DNA from: Torymus aiolomorphi
Taxonomy: Eukaryota; Arthropoda; Insecta; Hymenoptera; Torymidae
DNA: 64,000 bases
NCBI GenBank assembly: GCA_036365515.1
Contig: CM070873.1
Location: 172,051,104 to 172,115,103 of the forward strand
Direction of reading: 5' to 3'
Part shown: positions 46,141-59,772 of the stretch, piece by piece
How the letters are laid out: each line of letters opens with the position of its first letter
Position numbering within the stretch: the stretch's first letter is position 1
Program-made: the position numbers and the translations under genes
Notes under the pieces: generated by a model
Seen by the model: only the letters and a program-made list of their open reading frames with translations
Told to the model about the DNA's origin: nothing
Databases searched by the model: none

Positions 46141-47444
46141 TTGAATGTTTAAGGGAAGGGATTCGGGCCAAGATGAGCCATTCTCGAGTTCGGTTTATCC
46201 AAATCTATATATGGCCTCACTAGTCTCAACGATCTGTTGGCACAACATTTTCGCCTTCGCCACCCTCCTCTTTTCTTTGTCAAGCTCTGGCTCGAGTATT
46301 GAGGTCAGGTTGGTGGTGGACGGAATTGGTGGTTATGTTGCCATAAGGTTGACCTTTAGCCAATCAGTTACCAAGCGGGATAGTGGTGCCTGCGTTCTTG
46401 CGAGGTCGCCCTCTCCTAGGTCGTGTCGTAGGGCTAAGCACAGATTGTTTTACCGTCTCGCTCCAATCGATTCCTTCTTCGTCCTTAAGAGTGACTTGTT
46501 TCCGTACGGACTTATCTGGTAGGTTGATTTATTTACATACCTTGAGCTTCAGGTCTTTGATGTGAGCCTTGCCGACCTTCTTTCCATCCAGTGTCTCGAG
46601 GTCCACAACTACAGGTGAATGTAATTTACAAATGCGATACAGGCCGTTAAATTTCTTGGCTAATTTTGCTGCTACAAAATTTACAGCTGACGAAAGTGTT
46701 TTCTTTCGTTTTAAAACTAAGCCGCCAATATTAAATTTGACCTCCCGTCTCGCAGCATTATAGTATTTGTCCTGTTTTCCGGACGCTTCAAATTGGAATC
46801 CGATAGAAGGTCACGCAGGGCATGCAATCTCGATACAGGCCGTTAAATTTCTTTGCTAATTTTGCTGCTACAAAATTTACAGCTGACGAAAGTGTTTTCT
46901 TTCGTTTCAAAACTAAGTCGCCAATATTAAATTTGACCTCCCGTCTCGCAGCATTATAGTGTTTGTTCTGTTTTTCGGACGCTTCAAATTGGATACGCGA
47001 TTTTTCCATTGTTCGACGGACATTTTCTCGATCAGAATACTAGTACCTTCGTCTCTCGATGGCATTTGGTAGTTTTAATTCCTTTCCAAAATTCAAAAAC
47101 GCCGGTGACGTTTTTGTCGAGGACTGTTTCGCGGTGTTTATCGCGTATCCAAACTCGGGAAGGCGTTCATCTCAGAGCCGTTGATCGCTATCAAGGTAAA
47201 CTATTATAATTTGTTTTAAAGTCCAATTCGCACGTTCAACAGGGTTTGCCTGTGCATGATAAGGCGATACCGTTGTGTGCAAAATTTTATACTCCTCAGC
47301 TACTTGCACTAATATCATATTTACAAATTCCGTACCGTTATCAGTTACCAGTACCTTCGGCGCGCTGTGTCTGCATGGAATTGTATCCTGAAACGTTTTC
47401 TTGACTGTTTTCCCCGTGGCTTTTCTTAACGGAACTATCTCCAC
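46141..47444 (-). pseudogene. Gypsy integrase and C-terminal tail
   Basis: The integrase core (47,444-47,172) has VLVTDNGTEF (catalytic Asp) and HAQANPVERAN (catalytic Glu). The downstream part encodes FNIGDLVLKRKKTLSSAVNF with KFNGLYR, the GPY/F-type C-terminal domain. It is present twice: a ~198 bp tandem duplication (about 46,630-46,810 and 46,830-47,010). The extreme C-terminus, near 46,400-46,560, has TRPRRGRPRKN, an AT-hook-like basic motif. The zinc-binding HHCC start is split near 47,586. Several frameshifts. Confidence 0.8.
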
Positions 47445-47585
47445 CTAATTTGTAAAAAGGCCTTATAGCACTAACGTGAATACTGCACCATTTCTACTCC
47501 GTGGTTGGGGGACTATAATATCCATGGCTACTGTCATCCATGGCCCTTCTACGGTGCACACGCCCATAAACCCGGCAGGCTTGTT

Positions 47586-48083
47586 TTAATCGACTTTAAC
47601 CTGCTGATACGTTTCGCATTCTCTAACGTACTGTACTGTATTTTGCCAGTAATAGTCTCGTGTCAGTCGTTTGTAAGTTACGGTATAGATATGTTTGGCT
47701 TTATTCAGGTTCCGGCTCGCGTAGGCTATTATGCGCTCGTGCCCTTCTTGCACTTGCACCAGTGCCGCTCCGAGACCCGTTGAGCATGCGTCGGTTTGGA
47801 GAGAGAAGGGCAGCGAAAAATCAGGGAACGCTAATATAGGAGTTGTCGTTAATGTCTCTTTCAAGGAGTCCATTGCCCTCTGTTGTTCCTCTCCCCACTT
47901 CCAACGCCTGCTATTCTGTGTTAGTTCATTCAACGTTTCGGATATTTTCGCGAAGTTATTGATAAAGCGAAGGTACCACGACGCCATCCCGGTGAATCTA
48001 CGGAGTTGCCGTAAGTTTTTCGGAACCGGATAGTTTTTAATAGCTTCTACTTTAGGATCTGGTTGTAAATCATTAAAATTCAC
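47586..48083 (-). pseudogene. Gypsy RNase H region
   Basis: Typical RT-connection and RNase H sequence: KNLRQLRRFTGMASWYLRFI, PILAFPDFSLPFSLQTDACS (first catalytic Asp), GLGAALVQ and IIAYASRNLN. Open for ~165 codons; the end reads into the integrase zinc region (YYWQNTVQYVRECETYQQ) after loss of part of RNase H. Confidence 0.85.
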
Positions 48084-48089
48084 GATGTA

Positions 48090-49300
48090 TTACAGATACT
48101 TTACCTCGGTACAGCCAGAGATCGATTTCGCGCGATTCATCCTAAGGTTAGCTTGTTTTAAGCGCGTTATCACGATACGGAGCCAATGCAAATGTTCCTC
48201 GAACGTATGAGAGACTATTACTATATCATTTAAATAACAATATACTCTGGCATCCATTTCTGACGTTATGATTCCATCCATTAGCCTCTGGAACGTTGCA
48301 AGGTTGTTGCTAAGTCCGAAAGGTAATCGCGTAAATTAATATAAGCCACGACCAGGTATCCCGAGTTGAAAATATCCATGTAGATTTTACACTGATTTCA
48401 ATATGGAACGCACATGGATTCAGTATAGAATCCAGATAGATTCAGTATTGAATCCAAATAGATTCCACATGGAAATCAGCCCCAAAACGCCCTGTAGATT
48501 TCCACATGAAATTCCATATGAATTTTAATACGGATTTTTCTACAAAAATTTGCCAAACGAATTCCGTGTGGATTTCCATAAAGATTTGTAAGTAGTTTTC
48601 CAAGTAAAAAGTTCGTCTTCCATATAGATTTTTATATGGATTTACATATAGATTTCCATGTAGCACTTTAAATGTTTATAAAATTGTTATATTTTTTTAC
48701 TAGGGTACATATTTTGGGCAACAGGTATTTGTAAAATCTTTTCGAAGAATTACTTGAGATAAAAATTATATTTTATAACTTTTTTATACCTCATTGAAAT
48801 GGCAAAAAATATATGACAATTTTATAAATAAACATTTTTATAAACATTTGAAGTGCTACATGGAAATCCATACGTAAATCCATATGAAAATCTATATGGA
48901 AGACGTACATTTACTTGGAAAACTACTTAGAAATCTTGATGGAAATCCATACGGATTTCGTTTGGTAAATGTTTGTAGAAAAATCCATATTGAAATTCAT
49001 ATGGAATTTTATGTGGAAATCTAGAGGGCGTTTTAGGACTGATTTCCATGTGGAATCTATTTGGATTAAATACTGAATCTATCTGGATTCTATACTGAAT
49101 CAATATGGGTTCCATATTGAAATCAGTGTAAAATCCACATGGATATTTTTAACTGGGTCGTCAACGCGGTGTACTCCTTACTACTTTCTTCAAATGGCAC
49201 TTGAAAGTACGCCTGACTTAAATCTAGAGACCGATATAACATGCGTTTCTTAGTTTACTTAAAATTTCGTTCATATTCGGGAGCAAATACGTCTCCTTTT
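48090..49300 (-). pseudogene. Gypsy reverse transcriptase, interrupted by a foldback
   Basis: N-terminal RT (PDGTRRPCVDFRKINESTKK) is at about 49,290-49,370 at the end of the preceding ORF. The EYTA-type segment ends at 49,158 and PGRGLY resumes at 48,358, with the foldback at 48,359-49,157 between. LPFGLSNNLATFQRLMDGII follows, then YCYLNDIVIVSHTFEEHLHW, where the catalytic YVDD/YLDD reads YLND. Confidence 0.83.
48359..49157. mobile_element. Foldback element in the gypsy RT, made of ATCCATATGGAT-like words
   Basis: Near-perfect arms of about 320 bp: CGAGTTGAAAATATCCATGT at the left and its inverted counterpart ending ATGGATATTTTTAACTGGG at the right, centre near 48,760. The arms are saturated with small palindromic words (atccatatgga, ttccatgtgg, ccatatagatt). 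The gypsy reading frame joins across it, with at most a 1-2 bp duplication. No coding capacity; superfamily unknown. Confidence 0.82.
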
Positions 49301-50138
49301 TCGTCGATTCGTTAATTTTTCGAAAGTCGACACATGGGCGACGCGTTCCGTCAGGCTTCAAATGCATTACTGCGAGACTTGACCACGCGCTATTTGACGG
49401 TTCTATTACCCCTTCTCCTAGCAATTTCTCCAATATTTGGTACATTTCTTCCCGCACTTTAGGGGATAACGGATAGTACCGTTGGTTAATCGGTTTCACG
49501 CTCTGAACGTAGATCGCATGCTTTGTAAGATGTGTTAGTCCAAGTTTCGGTTTACCGCTAGGTAGTAGTTCGTCTAACAGTCTCTGGGACCTGTCTTTTT
49601 GTGTCTCGTCTAGTTCGCATATCCCAGCTACTGGTTCATGATTAGAGTACGTGAACTCCTCTCCGACCCCGTCGAAAGACATACACGTACCGTTTTCCTG
49701 TTGCCACGTGCGCTTCCTGACCTTAATCGATACGTCAAATAATTCGAGCGCGTCCATCCCCAAGAGACAATCGTAGGCTAAAGCCTTTACCTGACGAATG
49801 GCCATTTCGTTACCCGTACCACAAATGCTAACAGGGACTCTAATTTGCCCTGAAATTCTCTCGAGTGACCCGTTAGCTAAAGTAATAGTTCGCGCATCAA
49901 GTGTCTCCAAAACCCGATCTCCAAACCTATCCACGAACTTTGGACCGACGTACGTCCTCGACGCGCCTGAGTCCACCAAGGCGACTGCAGGTATCCCTGA
50001 TACGTCGACATTTATGAAAAATCGCCTATGTCTTACAATTTCTGGCCCTAGGGGATGGCAAAACTCACAACATCTCGGAACTTCCCCAGTTCTGCAGTTC
50101 CGCCGATGTTGTACTTGGTAGCTAGTTCTGACTTTCAT
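49301..50138 (-). pseudogene. Gypsy aspartic protease and RT N-terminus
   Basis: An open frame of ~300 codons (it continues to 49,224). The protease signature AVALVDSGASRTYVGP is at residues ~51-66 (DSGA, a normal retropepsin motif), with LLGMDAL near residue 122. After a linker, the RT begins at KHAIYVQSVKPINQRYYPLS and EGVIEPSNSAWSSLAVM. This is the best preserved part of the element. Confidence 0.87.
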
Positions 50139-50438
50139 GCTAAAATTTTCTCCTCACTCACTGAAGAAAATTCCTTCGGTGCTTTAAACTCCTGTCGCGA
50201 CGCCTGATTCATTCGCTTTTCTGCAAGATTGATGTTTCCCAGTACCTTACTGTTTTCTTGTTCTCCTCGAGATGAATTCTTCTCGTCAGCTTCCATGACT
50301 TCAGTTTAGTCCTCAAGATTCGCGACGCATCAGAAATTAATTAGTTCCTCTGCAGGCTTGTCGACGGTACGTCGATTTTAACTGGAGACTTTATTGTATC
50401 GGTAGCGAGGCTCTTCGTCTCCTTCTGTTCCGACTTCT

Positions 50439-51669
50439 TTAGTTTTTCGAAGGCTTTTCTCCATGAGGGTAGCTCTTCTCCTTCTTCAACCCAGTTGGAG
50501 ATTTATTTTCTTGGTCTGTCCTGGCCCTCTTCTCTGATGGGCATTCGCGAGCCCAGTGACCGAGACCTTGGCAGTTAAAGCATTTGATATCTGCTTTTGC
50601 CTTGCCTCCACGAGATTTCCACTGCTTCTTCTGTCCCGCATCACCCCAACTGGTTTGTTGTCGGGGCGTATTGGCGCTGTATTGGCGTTCCCTCCCTCGT
50701 ATTGTTTTCGCGCGTTCCATCTTGATCTTCCACCACGGATTGATTTAGACGAGGCTCCTTCGTTCATAGCCAAGACGCTGTTCGATTTTTGCCTTCCCCT
50801 GCCCCCCTCGTTGGTTCTCGCGGATTTCTTCGATTGGAATGCGAGTTCCGGCAAAAATGATAACTCTTTAGGTGGAGGGGGTTTATACTCTCGTTTCACC
50901 AGCGACGCAGCCTCGCATTCTTTCCCTAGCCATTCTAAATCGTGAAACGTCTCTATAGGTTGGCTTTAAGTTATTATATGTCATCAAGGCTTGATCCGCG
51001 AGCGGCGGTTGTGGATATAGGTATGTAATTTAAAATATGCCGATAATTTGTAATAAAGTCAATCACCGGTTCGCTTTCCCCTTGTGTCCGCACCCGCGCT
51101 TCATGTTGTACCCGAATCTGAAAATGAAAACCGCCATAGTGCTCGCGAAAATCCGTGATAAAATCATCCCACGATCGCCATTTATGTCTCTCGAGACGCG
51201 TCCATTTCGCAGCCATCCTCTCCAATAAATCAGACAAAGCTTCTAGTAGATCAGAGTCTGTTACTCCTGTACCATTTCTACACTCTTCTATGCGGCATAG
51301 AAATTCTTCTGCACTAGAATCCGACCCGCCTTTGAATTTAATTTTCCAATCTCGAATAATTTTCCTCGGGTATGTTAGCCACGACGTCGCGAATGTAGAG
51401 CGATACGCGTCTCGATTGTTTGGGATGTGCGAAAAATTTTGCTGTGCCATACGCATCTCTGTCTCCTTACTATTTCCATATGTCGGTGTACTTATTTGGG
51501 AAAACACCGTGTCACGTGCCAGCAGTCCTACTAAGGAAAAGGGTGGTGCATAGGTTGTGTTTGTGTTTATACCTAAGTACATTATTGTCTGTGCTGAGTC
51601 TCTATGTATGCGTGTATGCTCGCCTATATTCGGCACCTGTTCTTTGCCGTCAAGCCTACTCGACTCCAA
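50439..51669 (-). pseudogene. Gypsy gag with CCHC zinc knuckle
   Basis: The capsid-like part (51,669-50,974) includes DWKIKFKGGSDSSAEEFLCR, WDDFITDFREHYG and FITNYRHIL. After a frameshift near 50,970-50,900, the nucleocapsid has one knuckle, CFNCQGLGHWAREC (CX2CX4HX4C, about 50,582-50,541), followed by a Lys/Ser-rich tail. Frameshifts also separate it from the protease frame. Confidence 0.85.
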
Positions 51670-51981
51670 GCTATAAGTTAGATTATTTAACTCCTGTTCG
51701 AAACGCGTCCGCGCGTGCGTTTCTGCGTTTGCCCTTGCTGTCGATCAAAGCGCACAATTAACCCTGGGTTCGAAAGGAGTTGCATTACCATTTAGTGTCG
51801 TATTGCTAAAACTGTCCCGATTAATCAGATTCCTATTTTAAATTATAGGCTCTCTGATTACTTTTATTAGTTCCCTCGTCTCGTCTCGTGGCAGTCGCGC
51901 GCACGGTCTTTGCGTTGGCTGCTCCGTATTACGTACCGAAGATACTATAGGTTCCGATTCAAAATCTATTAAGGAGGGCTC

Positions 51982-52420
51982 TTACCGTTGCATTGGGTAA
52001 TTTCTCACCCCCGCCGGTGAGCTTGTCACCTCGCCCGATTGTCGCAAGATATTCATCTGGGGTTCATTATCAGTTCTTTGCGACTCATTCGAAACACGAG
52101 TTTTCTCGCTGATTACCGTTTGTAATCCTTGCGAAAACTCGCAGGTGAAATTAAAATTTTGATCTGTAAGATCCCACGGGACTTCGTCATATCCCTGTTT
52201 CAAGGCTACAAATCTCGCTAGCCTATCTGTGAGTTCCTGTATTTTTCCGTCTATACTAAGTGAATATTTACTTAAATGTCTAATTAGATCTGGTATCGAT
52301 AAATTGTCTAGCCACACTGTAATACCGTACTGTGATTCGAATTGTGGGGTTTCATTTAAAACATTTTTCCACTGTGCGTTCCATTGTTTACTTTTACTAA
52401 GGATTAAATATTTTGAAATT
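51982..52420 (-). pseudogene. Gypsy N-terminal gag segment with SAP-like motif
   Basis: Minus-strand sequence WLDNLSIPDLIRHLSKYSLS followed by IDGKIQELTDRLARF fits the SAP helix-turn-helix pattern (two helices with a Gly between and a final RL). This is seen at the N-terminus of some gypsy gag proteins. Upstream codons (WNAQWKNVLNETP) read open to about 52,420. The rest of the ORF is Gln/Ser/Asn-rich. Function inferred from position only. Confidence 0.55.
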
Positions 52421-53737
<1,317 letters not shown>

Positions 53738-53755
53738 TCCAGTTGAGGTGCCATT
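53738..53755 (-). promoter_or_regulatory. Candidate gypsy primer-binding site
   Basis: On the minus strand the LTR end (GTTACA) is followed by A-A-TGGCACCTCAACTGG. A TGG start directly after the 5' LTR is the expected PBS form. The matching tRNA was not identified. Confidence 0.45.
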
Positions 53756-54722
53756 TGTAACGTAGAGGTTAGCTTATTCTCTCAACATTTACTTTAATAA
53801 TAAACAAACGATATAAATTACATAAAATCATAGATAAGAGTTTATTATCATTACTTCATATACATTTATTGTACCGAACTTACATCAATTATGGTACTTC
53901 TGTACCGGCTGGCAAATGTACAGTTATACGTCAGTTCCGGGTATATTGAAATATGCGATACAAGTTGAACTATGAACGCGCGCAGGCCAAATAGTGTTCT
54001 CCTACCTTTTGGAGTTTCGCTCGTCAATGCCGCTGACGACAAGGCTCCACCAGGACCCTCGGCTCGGACTCGTTCACATACTCAGTCACACACACGGTAC
54101 TCGGAAGTAACCGCGGTAATCCCGCCGAGCTTTACGAAACCAAAAGCTTAGAAGGAGAATAATAATAGTTATTGACGGAAGGCCGTAAATAATAAGGTAC
54201 CGTTAATTAGATTGAAGTATCTCGCTCAGAACTATATTCTAAGCGCGCGTACGGCAAGTCTCGCGGTTAGGCAAAGAGTGAGTGCCCTTCGCCCTGTCGC
54301 TCGCTCCGGTGATCGTAGTGCTGTTGTCGGATCGCAGCTCGGCGTGTCCGACTGGTACAATTGGCAATGTCTCGGCGCAGCACTCTTCCATAGCAGCGGC
54401 AGCAGCCTGGTATGGCTGGGCCAGAGCCATTTAATGTGCAGCATTTACATGCCTCGTGACGTGCCTCACGACCGGCTCGAGGGTGTCTGAGATATTCGAC
54501 TTCACGCCTCAGGAACTGACGACTCCCAACTGCTGTTGTAGATGTGGGGCTCTGGCTTACCTCTCTTTTGTATTTTCCGGAAGGTTCGTATTTCATGCCT
54601 TTCCCGCGACTCGCATTGGCCCGGTGCTCAAACATACTCGCGCACGCAGACATTCATACCGCTGTATCGTGTCTTAGCTTCGTCTCGCCGGACTCTAGTC
54701 TATTATATACATAACTCTCTCA
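53756..54722 (-). repeat. Gypsy 5' LTR
   Basis: 967 bp, TGAGAG...GTTACA on the minus strand. It is a direct-repeat partner of 37,249-38,934 plus 45,785-45,799 and lacks the Transib-like insertion (uninterrupted at about 54,306). ORFs inside it are shadows. Confidence 0.8.
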
Positions 54723-54765
54723 TACGGTTTCGTAAATCTCAGCTGCTCAGTTTTTTAGTCTTATC

Positions 54766-55010
54766 CTATCGCATTAACATTGTGTAACATGAGCCACAAA
54801 TTATATGTGGAATCCAATTAACATCCTGGTTGGGAACTTCTAAACCGAAGCACTTACTGTAAACAGATCTTACTTTAGTAGACATGGATCTGCGATGTAT
54901 AAAAATTTCAAATACACCACCAACAAAACAGAACGAATCAAAACTTTTATTCCACTCGTGTGAGTTATTTCTTATAGTATTATACTCTACAAAGGCCAAG
55001 TCAACCATCA
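54766..55010 (-). pseudogene. N-terminal relic of the FLGN/GERFHQ family, minus-strand copy
   Basis: Encodes FDSFCFVGGVFEIFIHRRSM, then KVRSVYSKCFGLEVPNQDVN and WIPHIICGSCYTMLMRW-like residues: the Cys-rich N-terminus of the same uncharacterised multi-copy family recognised at 33,765-34,190. The short ORF ends at 54,766; the rest of the gene is missing on this side, where the gypsy LTR begins. Confidence 0.65.
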
Positions 55011-55294
55011 ATGTAGAGCTGCGGTGGCTTGATGACGACGCCTGCGGGCCCGCTTTCTCACCCTGACCAGCCGCCGATACTGGCGTTCCGAGTCCCTGCA
55101 TCGTAAAGCACTGGTTTGTGCCTGCTATGATGGCAAAAATGTCGCCAACACAGAGACTTTACCAGACGGATCTATTGCCCACCGTCACCACATGGAGGTG
55201 CCCTGGTTAAGAGCACAAGCCATAGGTGCTTCACGAAGCAGGCGCTCATAAGCTCAATATCGGCGGCTGGTCATGGTGAGCAAGAGAGCCCTCT
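55011..55294. other. GC-richer spacer between head-to-head relics
   Basis: A ~280 bp GC-rich segment with no convincing ORF, lying between the two inverted copies. May be the 3' end of an unrecognised retroposon. Confidence 0.4.
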
Positions 55295-56070
55295 ACTACA
55301 AGAAATAACTCAAACGAGTGTGATAAAAGTTGCGATACATTTTGTTTTATTTATGGTGAATTTGAAGTTTCGAAATACCGGAAATCTTTAACTGAAAAGA
55401 TGAAATATTTTTATCGTAATTGCTTTGGCTTGGAAATTTGAAACCAGGATGTTGAGTAGCTGTTACATATGATTTGTGGCTTGCATTATAATTTAATGCG
55501 ATAGAATGGGACTAAAAAGCCTAAGCAGCTGAAACTTTTCAAGCCGATAATATGGTCTGCACCGTCATATCGAAAAAAGTGCTATTTTTGTATGTCAAGT
55601 GTGCAAGGTTTTAATCAAAGCAATTATTTCTTACGTCAACAGTCGTGAAACGAGAAAAAGTAGTAGTTGAGGATGAGATGATCACTTCGGAACCTATGAA
55701 TGTAGACCATTCTTGGGAAGAAGAAATGCATGTTGAGCTCTCCAAGGAAGAAAGCGAAAATGAAAGCGAGGATGACGCAAAAGTGAAGGAAAAAGCTCCT
55801 CAAACTTTGAACCAGTAGGAGTTAAACGCACTCATACGAGGTTTGGGACTACCTAAAGCTAAATATCTAATAGCTGCACTAAAGAAGAAAAATTTGTCTA
55901 AAAGGAACCAAAGCTTACGTTTATCATGGTAGAGAAAAACAGATTCGTAAATTTTTCAGGAAAGGTGAGCAGAATACATTAGTTTTTGGTTCGGAAGTAA
56001 AAGGGTTCATTGATATTATAACGGTGTACTTACGTTCGACCAGGTACATCGCTATTGATGTTCTCTCCAA
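55295..56070 (+). pseudogene. N-terminal relic of the FLGN/GERFHQ family, plus-strand copy
   Basis: Mirrors the minus-strand copy: CDTFCFIYGEFEV, KMKYFYRNCFGLEI, MICGLHY, then further into the family's order: FKPIIWSAPSYRKKCYFCMS, SVQGFNQSNY, an acidic segment, LNALIRGLGLPKAKYLIAAL and, after a frameshift, YHGREKQIRKFF with TLVFGSEVKGFI. Multiple stops and frameshifts. The sequence at 55,295-55,485 is a diverged reverse complement of 54,785-55,010, forming a large inverted repeat. Confidence 0.65.
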
Positions 56071-56660
56071 CAAATTTATAATATTTTCCAATCAAGATAT
56101 AATTAAGCATGCAAATATATACGTTAACTTTATGAGTGAGCGCAAGGGAGATGGAAAATTTCAGGGATCTTTAACTTATCTCTCACGGCAATTAACATAA
56201 ACATTTTAACATTTATTATAGAAAAATAAGAGATAATCAAAAAATATATATTTGCAATTATAATTGAATATAACGTTAGGACGTTCCCGGTGTTCTAACT
56301 AATTACAATAAGGTCTGGTAAAAGTAATCACGACCGACGCAATGACTCGGCGATTTCGATAGAGCGGGACGCGAATTCAAGCGCGAGCTCGCGAGCAAGA
56401 GTTTCAGTACTGTTTCGATGCGATAGTTAACGACACGCACACCACGCAGGTGCAACGAGTATTCAGGCTCCAGGTAACGACTAGAGTCGGCGCGCACGAC
56501 ACGAGAGACAGCCACGAGTACGTAGTGGCCGCTGCCTATACAGACTTACCAGCTCGAAGCTGGAATCGGAGCGCAGATAGAGCCGAGCCGACGAGGTTAC
56601 AGTGACTGCGTGCTGGACAGCAGTTGTTGTCTCATCAGGTGCGACGGCGGCCAGGCGTCG
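56071..56660. other. Intergenic; GC-rich from about 56,290
   Basis: AT-rich to 56,280, then a GC-rich stretch to the Transib-like element. The GC-rich composition continues at 61,031 on the other side, so it was one region before insertion. No gene is supported. Confidence 0.5.
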
Positions 56661-57014
56661 CACAGTGGGCCAATTCGTTATTTTTTGTTCATAAATCGTA
56701 GAACTTTTGACAGGAACAAGATATAGAAACGAAACAGGGATTATCTGAAAGGTAATTAAATTACCCAAATAGGAAAATTACTACAAATCGTAAAAAATGA
56801 CCTTTTGACCTTGAAATTCATGGGCAAAGTCATAACATTATCAAAAAAATTGTTTTAAACAGTTCACAGAACACGTAAATAGTTTTTTTATTTTCTACTA
56901 CATCAAGTCTTGCAGTTTTTGGAACGAGGAATCCGAAAATGACCTTGAGAATTTAAATTTAACTCAAGGTCAATGGTAAAAATAGACGCCAAGTTAGATG
57001 AAAATTTTAGCTGT

Positions 57015-57345
<331 letters not shown>

Positions 57346-57529
57346 CTAATATATATATATATATATTTTTTACACTAACTGGCACACAGTAACTAAGTTA
57401 GAGGATATAGTAACTGATGCAAAGGCTTGTGCTATTATTTTATGAATTATTTAATATTTATCGCCTAATAATCCATTATGAACATATTTATTCTGCTCAT
57501 AGAATATGTGATTATCATATAAAGGTCTT

Positions 57530-59545
57530 GAGAGGATCAAAAATAAAAAAATTAAAAAATTAATTACTCAAATTAATTACTCAGAATCCATTGAAAAACC
57601 TAAAGATAAAGAGCTAGAATTACCGAAACATAACCCTAAAACCATGTTTTTAAAACCAACTAATAAATATGAGATTCAGAAAATAATAGATAATATGAAA
57701 TTAAAAAATGGAGGAGTTGATAAGATTAATGCAAAGACACTAAAAATAATATCACCATACATAATAGATACACTAGCTGATATTCTAAATCAATGTATAG
57801 AAACTGAAACATGGCCAGAAGCTTTAAAAGTTGCAGAAATAATACCAATATATAAATCTGGATTGAAAAATAAAATGGAAAACTATAGACCAATATCACT
57901 AATATCAAATATAGCAAAAATATTTGAAAAAATAATATATAACAATTTACGAATGGGTTACAATTAATAACTTGTTAAGTGATACTATTGAGTATCATAA
58001 AAAATAGAGGAACCAACGATGCTTTAAATTTCATTACAAAAAGAATCTATGAAAAACTGGATAAGAGTCTACCGATAGCAGTAACATTTCTAGATTTAGC
58101 AAAAGCTTTTGATACGGTTAATCATAAAATATTGTTAGACAAGCTACATAGGTATGGAATAAGAGGAAAAGCGTTTTCATTACTAAAAAGTTATCTGAAA
58201 CACAGGGGAGAGTTTGTAAGAATAGGCGATAATATTAGTGAACAGTTAATGGTAAACACAGGGGTTCCACAGGGAACAATACTTGGACCATTACTGTTCA
58301 TTATATATATAAACGATCTACTAACTAGCATGCCCAAAGAGTCCACATTATCGTATGCAGATGATACAGCTATATTAGCTGCAAGAAAAACGTGGAGTGA
58401 AGTTGAAGTCAAAATGAACGGGTACTTAAAAGCAGTGTCAACTTGGTTAGCCCTCAACAAACTTTCACTGAATGTGAATAAAACAGTATATATAACATTT
58501 GGAAATTACTACAATAGTGTACCTACAAACATGAATTTAAGAATTGGCACTGAACAACTTACGAGAGTAGAGAGCTGTAAATATCTAGGTATATACTTTG
58601 ACTACAATTTGAGATGAAACATTCATGCGGAGCACAATGTAAAGAAAACAAAATATCTAAATTTTTTATTCCACAAAATAAAAAATATAATGGCATATCC
58701 TACATTGAAAATTATATATTATGCATTTTTCCATAGCATTATCAGCTATGGTATAATAGCTTGGGGAGGAGCCTGTGACAATAATATAAAAATGATACAA
58801 AAGGCACAAAAAAGAATTTTAAGAATAATAAGTAAAAATAATTTTGTTGAGAAAGTACCAATGAATTTAAATAAGCTCTTTGCATCTGAATCATTATTAT
58901 ACAATTACAACTCGCTGAAGATTAAATTTATAACCTCTAAAAGTACAACAAGAAATAAAACAATAATTCTGCCTAAAAATATTCTAAAAGTTAGCGATAA
59001 AAGCAGCTATAATAAGGCTATTAAAGTATTTAATAATTTACCTAATGATCTCAAAATTTTAGACATAAGGAAAGTTACTGATAAGATCAAATTGAAAAAT
59101 TGGATACTTGGAAACATTTGTTAAATTTGTCAAAATTATATTCCCTGTTATCAACCTATAAATTTTATATGTTTATTTTATACTAGATCAATTATGTACA
59201 TATAGTAATACAATCAAATATACTACTATTAAGCATATTGCAAAAATTATATACAGAAAAATAATAAAATTTGTTAATTAGATTTTAAGATTGAAGATGT
59301 GTGAATGTTGTTTAAGTGTGAGATTGTGAGTGGGTATGTGAGATGAGAGTGGGTATGAGTGAGACGTGTTGCTAGCCGCAGAAATGCATGTTCTGATGTT
59401 GCACACGTATAGTAATCCGGACCTGAATGCAGGAAATACATTTTCCTTACGGGGTTACTTGTGTAATGTAATGTAATATTTTGTATCATTTGCATGTATC
59501 TACATTACTCTGGAATAAATAAATAAATAAATAAATAAATACTAT
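57530..59545 (+). mobile_element. CR1-like non-LTR retrotransposon, 5'-truncated
   Basis: About 2 kb: RT, C-terminal domain, 3' UTR with GGACCTGAATGCAGGAAAT and GGGGTTAC blocks shared with the other copies, and an (AAAT)n tail at about 59,513-59,545. Related to but distinct from the copy at 26.8-31.5 kb. Confidence 0.88.
57560..59124 (+). pseudogene. CR1-like ORF2, RT and C-terminal domain
   Basis: Visible motifs: LKNGGVDKINAKTLK, ENYRPISLISNIAKI, then after a ~60 bp scrambled join (57,950-58,010) TNDALNFITKRIYEKLDKS, VTFLDLAKAFDTVNHK, NTGVPQGTILGPLLF, SYADDTAIL (the YADD site, about 58,352), LSLNVNKTVYITFG and CKYLGIYFDYNLR. An in-frame TGA at 58,615-58,617 replaces what is a Trp codon in the first copy (1360s). 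The C-terminal part is open to a normal stop at 59,124. Endonuclease and ORF1 are absent. Confidence 0.88.
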
Positions 59546-59772
59546 GGACATCACCTTAATGGGCACAGTAACTGACACACTTACCCTAACCTCATTTTGT
59601 TTATACTTTAAAGTTTATTAATTATTAATTTAATAATATTTGAAATTGAATTTTATTAATGAAATAATATTTCAAAAATAATTATTAATTTAATAACATT
59701 TAAAATTGAATTCTATTAATGACATAATATATCAAAGCAAGAATAAATGAAATAAAGAAATTAAAAATTTTT
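59546..59772. repeat. AT-rich sequence with a ~65 bp tandem duplication
   Basis: 'ttatt..atttaataa.att.aaattgaattttattaatga' occurs twice at about 59,618-59,735. Confidence 0.5.
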
